A stretch of DNA of 50,006 bases from assembly GCF_009933335.1 (NCBI RefSeq), contig NZ_MAEL01000017.1, positions 1 to 50,006 of the forward strand. The letters run 5' to 3'. Source of the DNA: Candidatus Enterococcus willemsii (lineage in GTDB: Bacteria; Bacillota; Bacilli; Lactobacillales; Enterococcaceae). Made by a program: the position numbers and the translations under genes. The notes under the pieces are model-generated. The model searched no databases. It was not told the origin of the DNA and saw only the letters and a program-made list of their open reading frames with translations. The number at the start of each line of letters is the position of its first letter. Positions within the stretch are counted from its first letter, which is position 1. This document shows, piece by piece, positions 26,084 through 35,076 of this stretch.

Positions 26084-26713
26084 TTAGTATTCATATAATT
26101 TAATCTCGCCTGAAATATATTCCCCTAAATAAATATCTGAGACTTCTTTACCTGTCAGCTCACGTACCTGTTCAACTAACCATTGTTCATCGCGATTAAT
26201 AATATCTAATAAATCCTCATTTGCTTGCCCATCCATAATAATTGGATAACGAATGTTTTCGTCCCCCTGCTCAATAATCGTCAACTGGCCATTTTGTTCT
26301 AAAACAACCCGCTTTAGTTTAGATATTTCATAAATACCATTACTGCGCAGCTTAAACATCAACTCGTTGGCAGAAATTCCATGCTGCAAACACGTCGCAA
26401 TATCCACATTCCCATTATGAATCAAAGTTGTCGGTTTTCCATCAATGATATTTTTGACGAAACGATTGTGTTCCTTTGAAAACTTGACTGTTAACACAAG
26501 TGTTGTCCAAACAATTAATACCAAAACAAACTGCAACACACTAATCGCATCATTATAAATAACCCCACCAATAATCCCACCGAGCACATAGTTTTGAACC
26601 TGATCCATGGCAGAAGATGGGGCAAGATTGCCTTTTCCCATAATATTAATTTGAACAATTAAACATAAAATACCTAATGCGAGTTTAATAATAATTGGAC
26701 TGTATAAGCTCAT
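26084..26713 (-). CDS. DUF421 (YetF/YcaP-like) membrane protein
   Basis: A 209-residue membrane protein with three N-terminal helices (about 5-75) and a soluble C-terminal domain (about 85-209). The domain includes KPTTLIHNG and LMFKLRSNGIYEISKLKRVVLEQNGQL, the conserved DUF421/YetF core. The family's function is unknown. It lies 11 nt downstream of a DUF3290 gene, a pairing often seen in Gram-positive bacteria, so the two probably act together at the membrane. Confidence 0.85.
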   Translation of the reverse strand: MSLYSPIIIKLALGILCLIVQINIMGKGNLAPSSAMDQVQNYVLGGIIGGVIYNDAISVLQFVLVLIVWTTLVLTVKFSKEHNRFVKNIIDGKPTTLIHNGNVDIATCLQHGISANELMFKLRSNGIYEISKLKRVVLEQNGQLTIIEQGDENIRYPIIMDGQANEDLLDIINRDEQWLVEQVRELTGKEVSDIYLGEYISGEIKLYEY

Positions 26714-26724
26714 TCTTGTTTCTC

Positions 26725-27168
26725 CTATTCTTCAATCGTTGTATTCGTATTTGTTAAATACGTCGGCTCTAAACGAAAAGAATTCCGATCATTGCTCAAA
26801 TGCAACACATAATATTGATCATCAATTAAAAATAACGCTTCGTCTGTCAACGTCAAACTATTCACATACACCTTATCGACTGAAACACCTCGCTGGTCAG
26901 CTACCGTATGTAAAAATCCAGCCATTTGAGAAAAGCTCTCATCTTGTGCTTCTGCTTGACGGTACTCTGAATATTGCATCCCGATTAAAAACAATAAGCT
27001 CAAAAATAAAATCAAACTTAAATCACGATATTTACTTTGAATGCGCGAACGTAAATAACGAATAAAAACAAATACAAAGAAAATCAAGACAGCAAAAATA
27101 ACAATATATTTAATCATATCACTAATATTGCCTCGATTCTCTAAATAATGGATTCCATAAAAACTCAT
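26725..27168 (-). CDS. DUF3290 membrane protein
   Basis: A 147-residue protein with two membrane helices (about 20-38 and 50-66). A soluble C-terminal part follows, with LIDDQYYVLHLSNDRNSFRLEPTYL near the end. This matches DUF3290, a family of unknown function that occurs directly upstream of DUF421 genes, as here. The start follows a GATCA-rich weak ribosome binding site. An envelope role is inferred from topology only. Confidence 0.78.
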   Translation of the reverse strand: MSFYGIHYLENRGNISDMIKYIVIFAVLIFFVFVFIRYLRSRIQSKYRDLSLILFLSLLFLIGMQYSEYRQAEAQDESFSQMAGFLHTVADQRGVSVDKVYVNSLTLTDEALFLIDDQYYVLHLSNDRNSFRLEPTYLTNTNTTIEE

Positions 27169-27228
27169 CTTTGATCACCTCATGTATTGAATACATTTAG
27201 TTTACTTGATATTCCCTAATTTATAAAC

Positions 27229-27266
27229 AAAAACACCTAACCTAAGCTAAAATGCCAAGGTTAGGT
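27229..27266 (-). terminator. Terminator after serA
   Basis: A 9-bp perfect stem (27235-27243 with 27258-27266) followed on the minus strand by G and five T. It separates the serine operon from the DUF3290 gene. Confidence 0.75.
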
Positions 27267-27282
27267 ATTTTTCATCTATTTT

Positions 27283-28467
27283 TTAATAGGTAATTTCGGT
27301 ATTTTCAATCACACGTACCCGCATGATCTGTTCGCCTGCTTCCAATTGAGCAACGACATCAGCGATTTTTTGTTGATTGGATTCATTAATATCTACTAAG
27401 GTGTAGGCATAATCTCCGCGACCACGATTAATCATATTCTCAATGTTGATATCTGCTGATGCAATCGTTGAAGAAATTTTTCCTAACATATTTGGTATAT
27501 TATTGTGTACAATCGTAATTCGATAAGGTGAGTGGAAAGACATATCAACGGTTGGGAAATTCACCGAATGTTTAATAACTCCAGTCTCTAAAAAGCGTTT
27601 CAACGTACGAGCAGCCATTTTTGCACAATTGATTTCCGCTTCTTCTGTTGATGCCCCTAAATGAGGTAAAACAACAATTTTTTCGTTATTTAATAAGCGT
27701 TCATCGGCAAAATCAGTCGTAAAACCTGCTAAGTAGCCATCGTTCACGGCTTTTAATACCGCTTCTGTATCCACAATCTCCCCACGAGAGAAGTTAAATA
27801 ATTTGGCTGAAGGTTTCATCATGGATAATTCTTTGTCACTAATTAAATGACGCGTTTGTTCAAGCAACGGTACATGCACCGTAATGAAGTCACACGTATT
27901 GTAAATTTCACTAACTTCTTTTGCACGTTTTACTCGGCGAGAAATGCTCCATGCTGTATCAACAGAAACATGCGGATCATAACCAATGACTTCCATCCCT
28001 AAGCGATAAGCATCATTGGCAATCATCGCCCCGATTGCACCTAAGCCAATCACACCTAATTTTTTGCCTTCCAATTCATTACCTACAAATTGCTTTTTAT
28101 GAGCTTCCACTTGTTCTTCTACATCTGGACCACTTAAATTTTGAACCCACATCGCTCCTTGTAAAATAGGACGCACACTTAATAATAAATTCGCAATGAC
28201 TAACTCTTTGACCGCATTGGCATTTGCGCCTGGCGTATTGAAGACGACAATGCCTTGCTCTGTGCATTTATCAACAGGAATATTATTCGTCCCTGCCCCT
28301 GCACGAGCAACGGCTAAAACTGATTCTGGAAATTCATAATCGTGCAACTTTTGACTACGTAAAATAATACCATCTGGGTTTTCACTTTGATTGATAGCAT
28401 ACGTTTCTTTGTCGAACCGATTCATCCCTTCTGGTGCAATCGCGTTGAATGTTTTAATTTGAAACAT
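27283..28467 (-). CDS. serA: D-3-phosphoglycerate dehydrogenase
   Basis: First enzyme of the phosphorylated serine pathway: 3-phosphoglycerate plus NAD to 3-phosphohydroxypyruvate. The 394 residues contain the substrate domain halves, the Rossmann motif GLGAIG starting at G141, the catalytic RAGAGTNN region and HLGAST. A C-terminal ACT domain (about 317-394, beginning RITIVHNNIPNMLGK) is the usual site of serine feedback. It starts immediately after the serC stop codon, with zero spacing, its ribosome binding site lying inside serC. No phosphoserine phosphatase gene (serB) is in the window. Confidence 0.94.
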   Translation of the reverse strand: MFQIKTFNAIAPEGMNRFDKETYAINQSENPDGIILRSQKLHDYEFPESVLAVARAGAGTNNIPVDKCTEQGIVVFNTPGANANAVKELVIANLLLSVRPILQGAMWVQNLSGPDVEEQVEAHKKQFVGNELEGKKLGVIGLGAIGAMIANDAYRLGMEVIGYDPHVSVDTAWSISRRVKRAKEVSEIYNTCDFITVHVPLLEQTRHLISDKELSMMKPSAKLFNFSRGEIVDTEAVLKAVNDGYLAGFTTDFADERLLNNEKIVVLPHLGASTEEAEINCAKMAARTLKRFLETGVIKHSVNFPTVDMSFHSPYRITIVHNNIPNMLGKISSTIASADINIENMINRGRGDYAYTLVDINESNQQKIADVVAQLEAGEQIMRVRVIENTEITY

Positions 28468-29553
28468 CTATCTCTCTCCATTCTCTTCTTCGAATTTTTT
28501 CATGAAAGCAACGAGCGCTTCGACGCCTTCTTTTGGAAAAGCATTGTACAAGCTTGCACGCATTCCACCAACAGAACGATGACCTTTTAAGTTTTGGAAC
28601 CCTTGCGCTAAGGCTTCTTGATTGAATTTCTTATCTAACGCTTCATCACCAGTAATAAAAGGAATGTTCGTAATCGAACGGTCTGCTTGATTTACTGGAC
28701 TCTTGAACAGTTGTGAGGCGTCAATTGCATCATATAATAATTGCGCTTTATCTCGGTCTTGTTTTAAAATTTCTTGGGTGCCACCCAATTCTTTTAACCA
28801 CTCGAAGACTAATTTCGCGATATAAATCGCATAGGTTGGTGGTGTATTGTATAACGAATCATTAGCTGCTTGTACTGCAAAATCAAGCATTGGTGAAAAA
28901 ATCGGTTCTTCATTTAATAAATCTTCACGAATAATAACGACAGTGACTCCAGAAGGACCAATATTTTTTTGGGCCCCTGCATAAATTAAACCAAAATCTT
29001 CTACGTTATAATCATTGGCTAAAATATTTGAAGACATATCCGCAACGATTGGAACATCACCGACATCTGGAATTGTTTGAAAAGCAATCCCACCAATCGT
29101 TTCATTGGTCGTAATGTGAACATAAGCTGCGTCTTGGTCGATCATTTCTTTTGTTATTTCAGGAATATAGGTGAAGTTTTGGTCTTCACTTGAGGCAATG
29201 ACTTCCACGTCCACACCTGCAACAGCTTTGGCAGCGCTAATGGCTTTTTTCGCCCAAGCCCCGGTATTCACATACAAAGCTTTTTTGCCAACAGCCAGGT
29301 TTAATGGAATCATTGAAAATTGTAGACTGGCACCACCTTGTAAAAATAACACTTTATAGTTATCAGGAATCGCCATTAATTCTCGTAATAATTGTTCCGC
29401 ATCTTTAATGATTTGATCGTACAAGGAGGAGCGATGACTCATTTCCATCACGGACATTTCACTACCTTGGTAATTCACTAGTTCAGCTTGCGCTTTTTCT
29501 AAAACAGGTTTTGGTAACACGGCAGGGCCGGCAGAAAAGTTATAAACAGTCAT
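28468..29553 (-). CDS. serC: Phosphoserine aminotransferase
   Basis: PLP-dependent transaminase converting phosphohydroxypyruvate and glutamate to phosphoserine and 2-oxoglutarate. The 361 residues start with the family N-terminus [10 protein letters not shown]. The PLP-binding lysine is K196 in [12 protein letters not shown], and the C-terminus has [15 protein letters not shown]. It is the first gene of a two-gene serine operon with serA, transcribed from an extended -10 promoter at 29592-29600. An AAAGGAGAG ribosome binding site precedes the ATG. Confidence 0.95.
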   Translation of the reverse strand: MTVYNFSAGPAVLPKPVLEKAQAELVNYQGSEMSVMEMSHRSSLYDQIIKDAEQLLRELMAIPDNYKVLFLQGGASLQFSMIPLNLAVGKKALYVNTGAWAKKAISAAKAVAGVDVEVIASSEDQNFTYIPEITKEMIDQDAAYVHITTNETIGGIAFQTIPDVGDVPIVADMSSNILANDYNVEDFGLIYAGAQKNIGPSGVTVVIIREDLLNEEPIFSPMLDFAVQAANDSLYNTPPTYAIYIAKLVFEWLKELGGTQEILKQDRDKAQLLYDAIDASQLFKSPVNQADRSITNIPFITGDEALDKKFNQEALAQGFQNLKGHRSVGGMRASLYNAFPKEGVEALVAFMKKFEEENGER

Positions 29554-29591
29554 TCTTTTTGTCTCTCCTTTTAATGTAAGATGTGAATTTC

Positions 29592-29600
29592 ATTATAGCA
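29592..29600 (-). promoter_or_regulatory. Extended -10 promoter of serC-serA
   Basis: On the minus strand TGCTATAAT, a perfect -10 with the TGn extension. No good -35 lies 17 nt upstream. It is 39 nt before the serC ATG. Confidence 0.6.
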
Positions 29601-29682
29601 GAAGCCTTTAAGATTAAAAAGATTTAACCAAGTTTATTTTCATTTTTTCTGAAAAAGTTCGGCATTTCATTTTTTCAAGAAA

Positions 29683-29716
29683 AAAAGAGCGAAACCAGTT
29701 TTGGTCTCACTCTTTT
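29683..29716 (-). terminator. Terminator after the orphan EIIA gene
   Basis: A 15-bp stem with two mismatches (29683-29697 with 29702-29716) and a 4-nt loop, with a T-run after it on the minus strand. It lies 5 nt beyond the EIIA stop codon. Confidence 0.75.
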
Positions 29717-29721
29717 ACATC

Positions 29722-30162
29722 CTATAATTCTTCCTGGACTAAAGTCACTGCAGTTGGTTCGTCGGATTCTTCTAATCGATGGATGATATTTGTATTTTTC
29801 GTCTTCTCAATAATATATTGAAGTTGATCTAAGTGGGTCACAATATCACGAACCATCAAAATAAAAATCGTCTTTGCTTGTATCGTTTTTTCTTTATTAC
29901 TACCCATTTCATAAAATTCTAAAGGCGTTTCATTCAAAATACATAAAATGACATCTTCATTTGCGTACGTACCATCACTATGCGGAATGGCTGATGGCGG
30001 ATTTGTTGGCAAACCTGTTGGAAAACGTTCTTCTCTTTGAATTAACGCGGCTTCAAATTCAGCTGTTGCATATCCCTTTGACACCAGATATTCCGTAGCG
30101 CCTTTAAAAAGTTCTTCTTTCGTCTGAAAATTTGTATGATACATAAGCTCTTTTTTTACCAT
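29722..30162 (-). CDS. Orphan PTS EIIA protein, fructose/galactitol (PTS_EIIA_2) type
   Basis: Cytoplasmic phosphocarrier of about 146 residues. The EIIA type 2 fold shows the active histidine in SAIPHSDG (phosphorylated by HPr), with FPTGLPT before it, a pattern seen in GatA-like EIIA proteins. No EIIB or EIIC gene is adjacent, so it either serves a distant permease or is regulatory. Start choice is uncertain. ATG at 30162 gives the normal family length but lacks a ribosome binding site. An ATG at 30234 lies inside a perfect cre. A strong AAAGGAGG (about 30195-30203) has no in-frame start at usual spacing. Confidence 0.8.
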   Translation of the reverse strand: MVKKELMYHTNFQTKEELFKGATEYLVSKGYATAEFEAALIQREERFPTGLPTNPPSAIPHSDGTYANEDVILCILNETPLEFYEMGSNKEKTIQAKTIFILMVRDIVTHLDQLQYIIEKTKNTNIIHRLEESDEPTAVTLVQEEL

Positions 30163-30218
30163 GATCGTATTCGCTACACGTTTACCAAAAGTAGCTTCCT
30201 CCTTTTTCCTTTTTAGTG

Positions 30219-30234
30219 ATGTAAACGTTAACAT
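30219..30234. promoter_or_regulatory. Perfect cre (CcpA) site upstream of the orphan EIIA gene
   Basis: On the minus strand ATGTTAACGTTTACAT matches every position of the cre consensus WTGNNARCGNWWWCAW. It indicates strong catabolite repression of the EIIA gene. Confidence 0.8.
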
Positions 30235-30350
30235 AAATGTAGCATAATTTATCTGATTTTGGAATAGGTATCAGCTGAAATTTACGTAGAATTAATGCTT
30301 TTTCCTAGTTTTTATAACATTCGTTTATTCTCAATAACTAGCCTACATAA

Positions 30351-30382
30351 AAAAAGTCGCCACCCTAAAGATGACGACTTTT
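30351..30382 (-). terminator. Terminator after scrA
   Basis: A 12-bp stem with one mismatch (30351-30362 with 30370-30381) and T-runs on both strands, 21 nt beyond the scrA stop codon. Confidence 0.78.
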
Positions 30383-30402
30383 TATTATTCACTATATAAA
30401 TC

Positions 30403-32328
30403 TCATTTAATTTCTAAAATTGGCGTATCTACTTCAACTTCATCAGTTGCGACTGGTACGATTTCTGCATAATTTGCAGTATTTGTGACTATCACCATGA
30501 CCGTATCATCATATCCTGCCTCTTGAATTGCTTGACGGTCAAATGTACCTAACAAATCGCCTTTGCTGACTTTGTCGCCATTTTGTTTATTGGCAGTAAA
30601 GTGTTCACCTGCTAAATTAACTGTATCAATCCCAATATGAAGTAAAATCTCCACGCCTTCATCTGAGACAATACCATACGCATGTTTTGTATCATACACA
30701 ACGGTTAACGTGCCGTCTACTGGTGCGTAGATTTCACCTACTGCAGGTTTAACAGCTAGGCCTTTCCCCATCATTTCACTAGAAAAGACAGGATCATTGA
30801 CTGTAGATAGGGCGACAGCTTCTCCTTTGACTGGTGAATTGACTTGTTCAATTACTGCGCTATCTACTGTTGTGGGTTGTACTGTTTCAGCAGTCATTGG
30901 TGCCTCGGTAGGTTCCACCATTTTCTTCTTACCATAGACATAAGTTAAGACAAACGCTATGATAAAACTAATCAACGCACTCACAAAAAAGCCAACGTAA
31001 CTTTGAGGCGGGACAGAAATAAAACCAATAATTCCGGCTGCACCTAATGCTGTGGCTAACACATGAAATAAACCAATCGATACACTTGCCACCCCTGCTG
31101 CAATCATCGCACAGACAAACGGGAATTTTAATTTCAAGTTAACCCCAAAAATAGCTGGTTCCGTAATTCCTAACATTGCTGAGATTCCGGCAGAAGAAGC
31201 TAAACTCTTTTGCTTTTGATCTTTCGTAATGAAGAAAACAGCGAAAGTTGCTGCACCTTGGGCAATGTTTGCCATAGCTGCAATTGGGAAAATAAAGGTT
31301 CCGCCTGTTTTGGCTACCTCTGCTAACAAGGTTGTTTCAATTGCCGGGAAACTTTGATGCAAGCCCGTAATGACAATACTTGAGTAGAACGTCCCAAAAA
31401 TTCCTAATCCCACAGCGCCTGCTGTACTATACAACCAAACTAAACCGTCTGTTAAACCATCTGATACTGTACGCATTACCGGACCAACAATCGTAAAGGT
31501 TAAAAAGCCCGTAATAATAACTGCTAACATCGGTGTAAAAGTAAAATCTAAGACTTGAGGAATTCGTTTATGGAAGAATTTTTCTAAGTTTGCCAAAATA
31601 TAAGCAACCGCTAAGACTGGTAACACCGAGCCTTGATAACCTGCTTGAGCTACTTGTAAACCAAAAATATTCCAATACGGCATGGTACCTTCAGCAATGG
31701 CATTCGCTACGCCATAACCATTGACTAAATCTGGCATCACCATCGCCATAGCCATCGCTGCTCCAAGATAACCATTACCACCAAAACGTTGTGTTGCTGA
31801 ATATCCAACTAAAATCGGTAAGAAAGCAAACGGAGCCGATGCTAATAAATTAACAATACTCGCAAAATCTTGAAAGGCTGGAAACATTTCAATCACTGAC
31901 AATTCACCGAATAAACCTGGTGATGTCAACACATTGTTAATCGCCATCAATAAACCACCTGCGACTAAAGCGGGAATTAATGGAACAAAAATATCAGATA
32001 ACACTTTTGCTAAAGCCATAAATGGATTTGTTTTTTTCCCTTGATTCGCAATTTCTTTTAACGTATCGGTTGATGCTTCTTTAACCCCTGTTGCTTGCAC
32101 GATTTCTGCATACACTTTGTTTACGTCACCTGGTCCGATAATAATTTGATACTGACCATTGGTTTCGAAGGTACCTTTCACATCATCGTTACTGTCTAAT
32201 GCAGCTTGATTAATTTTACTCGAATCTTTCAAAACTAAACGCAAACGTGTCGCACAATGCGCAGCTGCAATTAAATTATCTTCTCCAACAGCATCAATTA
32301 CCTCTAACGCGACTTTTTTGTGATCCAT
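30403..32328 (-). CDS. scrA: Sucrose-specific PTS permease EIIBCA
   Basis: Takes up and phosphorylates sucrose to sucrose-6-phosphate at the membrane. Domains in order: EIIB with the active cysteine in [15 protein letters not shown] (about 20-35), EIIC with about ten helices (105-455), and EIIA (about 510-640) with the active histidine in [12 protein letters not shown] start at ATG 32328, 641 residues: AGCCTCC on the plus strand (32334-32340) is a strong AGGAGG-type site in front of it, while an ATG 51 nt upstream lies close to the promoter. It is divergent from scrB-scrR, whose product makes it a sucrose system rather than trehalose. Confidence 0.92.
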   Translation of the reverse strand: MDHKKVALEVIDAVGEDNLIAAAHCATRLRLVLKDSSKINQAALDSNDDVKGTFETNGQYQIIIGPGDVNKVYAEIVQATGVKEASTDTLKEIANQGKKTNPFMALAKVLSDIFVPLIPALVAGGLLMAINNVLTSPGLFGELSVIEMFPAFQDFASIVNLLASAPFAFLPILVGYSATQRFGGNGYLGAAMAMAMVMPDLVNGYGVANAIAEGTMPYWNIFGLQVAQAGYQGSVLPVLAVAYILANLEKFFHKRIPQVLDFTFTPMLAVIITGFLTFTIVGPVMRTVSDGLTDGLVWLYSTAGAVGLGIFGTFYSSIVITGLHQSFPAIETTLLAEVAKTGGTFIFPIAAMANIAQGAATFAVFFITKDQKQKSLASSAGISAMLGITEPAIFGVNLKLKFPFVCAMIAAGVASVSIGLFHVLATALGAAGIIGFISVPPQSYVGFFVSALISFIIAFVLTYVYGKKKMVEPTEAPMTAETVQPTTVDSAVIEQVNSPVKGEAVALSTVNDPVFSSEMMGKGLAVKPAVGEIYAPVDGTLTVVYDTKHAYGIVSDEGVEILLHIGIDTVNLAGEHFTANKQNGDKVSKGDLLGTFDRQAIQEAGYDDTVMVIVTNTANYAEIVPVATDEVEVDTPILEIK

Positions 32329-32345
32329 TTTGTAGCCTCCTCTGT

Positions 32346-32359
32346 TGTAATCGCTTTTC
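32346..32359. promoter_or_regulatory. cre/LacI-type site in the scrA leader
   Basis: On the minus strand GAAAAGCGATTACA fits the 3' two thirds of the cre consensus but lacks its first TG. It lies just after the scrA transcription start, a typical place for repression. Confidence 0.4.
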
Positions 32360-32367
32360 TTTTTTTC

Positions 32368-32395
32368 ATTATAACGCATCGTTCAAAAATGTCAA
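32368..32395 (-). promoter_or_regulatory. Promoter of scrA
   Basis: On the minus strand a perfect TTGACA (complement of 32390-32395), a 16-nt spacer and a perfect TATAAT (complement of 32368-32373), 40 nt upstream of the scrA ATG. The -35 overlaps the operator at 32390-32405. Confidence 0.8.
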
Positions 32396-32405
32396 ACGTT
32401 TATCA
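32390..32405. promoter_or_regulatory. ScrR-type operator at the scrA -35
   Basis: TGTCAAACGTTTATCA, a LacI-family palindrome around AAACGTTT, covers the scrA -35. The adjacent scrR gene makes ScrR the likely ligand. Confidence 0.65.
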
Positions 32406-32468
32406 AAATAAAAATCAAAATATATTTAAAACGCTTAATTGATTGATATAAAAACAAAAACAGAATTG

Positions 32469-32492
32469 TTATTCGTTTGACATAACGAATAA
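32469..32492. promoter_or_regulatory. 9-bp perfect inverted repeat over the scrB -35
   Basis: TTATTCGTT, six bases, AACGAATAA. The six-base centre lies in the -35 of the scrB promoter. It is probably a regulator site, ScrR or another LacI-type protein. Confidence 0.5.
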
Positions 32493-32505
32493 AATAAGCT
32501 ATCTT
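32477..32505 (+). promoter_or_regulatory. Promoter of scrB-scrR
   Basis: TTGACA (32477-32482), a 17-nt spacer and TATCTT (32500-32505), 35 nt before the scrB ATG, which has an AAGGAG site. Confidence 0.7.
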
Positions 32506-32540
32506 TAAACACAAATAACTAGTAAAAAAGGAGTTTTTTT

Positions 32541-34031
32541 ATGTCTACAGAATGGACGACTGAAATGCGTTACCGCCCCTATCATCAATGGGATGAGGAA
32601 ACGCGTCAACAATTAATTACCCAACAAAAACAATCGCCATGGCATTTGTCTTATCATATTCAGCCAAATTCCGGCTTATTGAACGATCCGAATGGTTTTT
32701 CTTATTTTAATGGACGTTGGCATTTATTTTATCAACTTTATCCATTTGGTCCAGTTCATGGGCTGAAATCTTGGTATCATCTTTCTTCTACGAATTTAGT
32801 CGATTGGCAAGAGGAAGAACATGGCCTACTACCAGATACACCTTACGATAGTCACGGCGTTTATTCAGGAACTGCAATTCCTGTGGACGACCGTCTGTTA
32901 TTAGCTTATACCGGAAATGTCCGCGACGAGGAGTGGACGCGTTATTCCTATCAGCTCGGTGCTTGGATGGATCAAGACAATCAGATTAGTAAAATAGAGG
33001 CACCGCTGATTCCTGCACCACCAGCTGGTTATACAACACATTTTCGTGACCCGCAAGTGATTGCTTACGAACAAGGTTATTTATTAATCATTGGCGCACA
33101 AAATGAACAAGAAGAAGGAAAAGTTCTTGTCTACCAAGGACCTTCTGTGACTGATTGGACGTTAATCGGTGAATTGAATTTTACAAAAGATTCCATGGGT
33201 TTTATGGTTGAATGCCCAAATCTCGTTTTTATCGACCAACGACCCGTTCTGATTTTTTGCCCACAAGGAATGGACAAAACAGTTGCCTACTATGACAACA
33301 TCTATCCAAATATGGTTGTGATTGGCGACAAACTAGATGTTGAAAATGTCGCAATCACTAACCCAACACCTTTGCAAAATTTAGATGCTGGCTTTGATGT
33401 GTATGCGACCCAAGCTTTTAATGCACCTGACGGCCGTGTGTTGAGTGTCGGTTGGGCGGGTTTACCTGAATTGGCTTATCCAACGGATGCAGAAGGTTGG
33501 GCACACTGTTTAACGCTAGTTCGTGAGTTATCGATAAAAGATAATCGCCTCTACCAGCAACCGGCCATTGAACACCAAGAATTACGCCAAGAAGCACTGA
33601 ACGTTCAAGGGACCCTAAATAAAGCACAAACAGTTGTGCAAGAAAACAAAGAAAATTGTTACGAACTATCTATCCGCTTATCAGCCAATAGCCAAGGAAC
33701 CCTTTCTTTATTTGCTGATGAGCAAAAGAATCATTGTTTCGCGCTTCATTTCGATGCAAAACATGGTAAGATAAGCTTAGACCGTTCCCAAGTAAGTCTG
33801 CCATTAAATACAGAATTTGGACAAACACGAACCGTTGCGCTTCCCGAAAATCAAGCCATCGATTTACACATTTTTGTCGATCAATCGATTTGTGAAATCT
33901 TCGTGAACGACGGACAACACGTGTTGACCTCTCGCGTTTTCCCTCAAGCAGGCGAAACAAACTTATTTATTGAAGGGACAGGGGAATATACTGGCACTTA
34001 CTGGAAATTGCGGTCATCTTCTCAAAATTAA
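32541..34031 (+). CDS. scrB: Sucrose-6-phosphate hydrolase (GH32)
   Basis: Cytoplasmic enzyme splitting sucrose-6-phosphate from the ScrA permease into glucose-6-phosphate and fructose. Of its 496 residues the N-terminal five-bladed propeller carries the GH32 residues: nucleophile D49 in LLNDPNGF, D170 in HFRDPQV and acid/base E224 in ECPNL. The C-terminal beta-sandwich includes IFVDQSICEIFVNDG. It is first in a two-gene unit with scrR (12 nt apart) and divergent from scrA. Confidence 0.94.
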   Translation: MSTEWTTEMRYRPYHQWDEETRQQLITQQKQSPWHLSYHIQPNSGLLNDPNGFSYFNGRWHLFYQLYPFGPVHGLKSWYHLSSTNLVDWQEEEHGLLPDTPYDSHGVYSGTAIPVDDRLLLAYTGNVRDEEWTRYSYQLGAWMDQDNQISKIEAPLIPAPPAGYTTHFRDPQVIAYEQGYLLIIGAQNEQEEGKVLVYQGPSVTDWTLIGELNFTKDSMGFMVECPNLVFIDQRPVLIFCPQGMDKTVAYYDNIYPNMVVIGDKLDVENVAITNPTPLQNLDAGFDVYATQAFNAPDGRVLSVGWAGLPELAYPTDAEGWAHCLTLVRELSIKDNRLYQQPAIEHQELRQEALNVQGTLNKAQTVVQENKENCYELSIRLSANSQGTLSLFADEQKNHCFALHFDAKHGKISLDRSQVSLPLNTEFGQTRTVALPENQAIDLHIFVDQSICEIFVNDGQHVLTSRVFPQAGETNLFIEGTGEYTGTYWKLRSSSQN

Positions 34032-34043
34032 GGAGTTTGAACG

Positions 34044-35024
34044 ATGACAATCAAATTAACCGATGTAGCGAAAAAAGCTGGCGTTTCAGCAACGACTGTC
34101 TCTCGTGTCATTAATAATTACGGATCACTTAGCCAAAAAACAATTGATAAAGTCCACGCAGCAATGAAAGAATTGAACTACCAACCAAATTCCTTGGCAC
34201 GTTCTTTGCAAGGAAAAAATACCCAATTGGTCGGCATTATCTTTCCTTCTGTGAGTCATCCTTTTTTCGGGGAATTAGTTGAAAAAATCGAAACCAATCT
34301 ATTCCAACAAGGCTATAAAGCGATTCTATGCAACAGTGCCCACAACAAAGAAAAAGAACGCAATTACCTTAATATGCTTACCGCCAACAAAGTCGATGGG
34401 ATTATTGCTGGTGCTCACAATCTAGGCATTCAAGAATACGAAGATATTCAATTACCGATTATCTCCTTTGACCGAGAATTAGCGGCAACCATTCCAATTG
34501 TAGGTGGCAACAACTACCAAGGCGGCGCATTAGCTGCGGAAACGCTGTTCTTACGCGGCTGTCGGAATATTGGTATTATCACTGGAAGTAATGCGTCCAA
34601 TTCACCAACTAACGACCGATTGAATGGCTTTTGCGATTTTTTAAAAGCCCAACAAATCGAACCGCATGTTTTTCGTTTCGAATCGTTTGAACATACGACG
34701 GCACTAAAAAACATCAAAATCAAGCAAATTTTAGCAAAAAAAATGGACGGACTATTTTGTACGGATGATTTTACTGCTTTGTTAGTTCAAAATAATTGCC
34801 AGTTAGAAGGCATCTCTATTCCGACTGATTTGAAACTAGTCGGTTATGACGGGACTGCCTTTATTCAAAATCATTTCCCGCAATTGACAACGATTGTTCA
34901 ACCGATCGATGAACTGGCAAAACTACTCGTCGATTTACTTATTCAACGGATTACGCATCCCGAAAAAGAGTTGGCGCATACGTACCAACTTCCTGTGCGA
35001 TTAGCACAAGGACAGACAACCTAA
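34044..35024 (+). CDS. scrR: Sucrose operon repressor ScrR (LacI family)
   Basis: A 326-residue LacI-family regulator. The N-terminal HTH and hinge (IKLTDVAKKAGVSATTVSRVINN and YQPNSLARSLQGK, 1-60) bind palindromes. The periplasmic-binding-like effector domain follows (about 60-320), with VDGIIAGAH and the effector-pocket aspartate in LVGYDGT. Its position after scrB and the LacI-type sites in the scrA-scrB interval (32390-32405, 32469-32492) make it the likely repressor of both units, relieved by a sucrose-derived phosphate. An AAGGAG site precedes the ATG. Confidence 0.92.
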   Translation: MTIKLTDVAKKAGVSATTVSRVINNYGSLSQKTIDKVHAAMKELNYQPNSLARSLQGKNTQLVGIIFPSVSHPFFGELVEKIETNLFQQGYKAILCNSAHNKEKERNYLNMLTANKVDGIIAGAHNLGIQEYEDIQLPIISFDRELAATIPIVGGNNYQGGALAAETLFLRGCRNIGIITGSNASNSPTNDRLNGFCDFLKAQQIEPHVFRFESFEHTTALKNIKIKQILAKKMDGLFCTDDFTALLVQNNCQLEGISIPTDLKLVGYDGTAFIQNHFPQLTTIVQPIDELAKLLVDLLIQRITHPEKELAHTYQLPVRLAQGQTT

Positions 35025-35029
35025 TCAAA

Positions 35030-35073
35030 AAAACGACGCGAGAAAGACAGGTGAGACTTTCTCGCGTCGTTTT
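35030..35073. terminator. Bidirectional terminator between scrR and the lysozyme gene
   Basis: A 17-bp perfect stem (35030-35046 with 35057-35073) rich in GCG and flanked by A- and T-runs, between convergent genes. Confidence 0.9.
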
Positions 35074-35076
35074 TTG

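Noticed and set aside
32328..32379. Extended start of scrA at 32379
   Set aside because: It lies at or before the predicted transcription start; the ATG at 32328 has the ribosome binding site.
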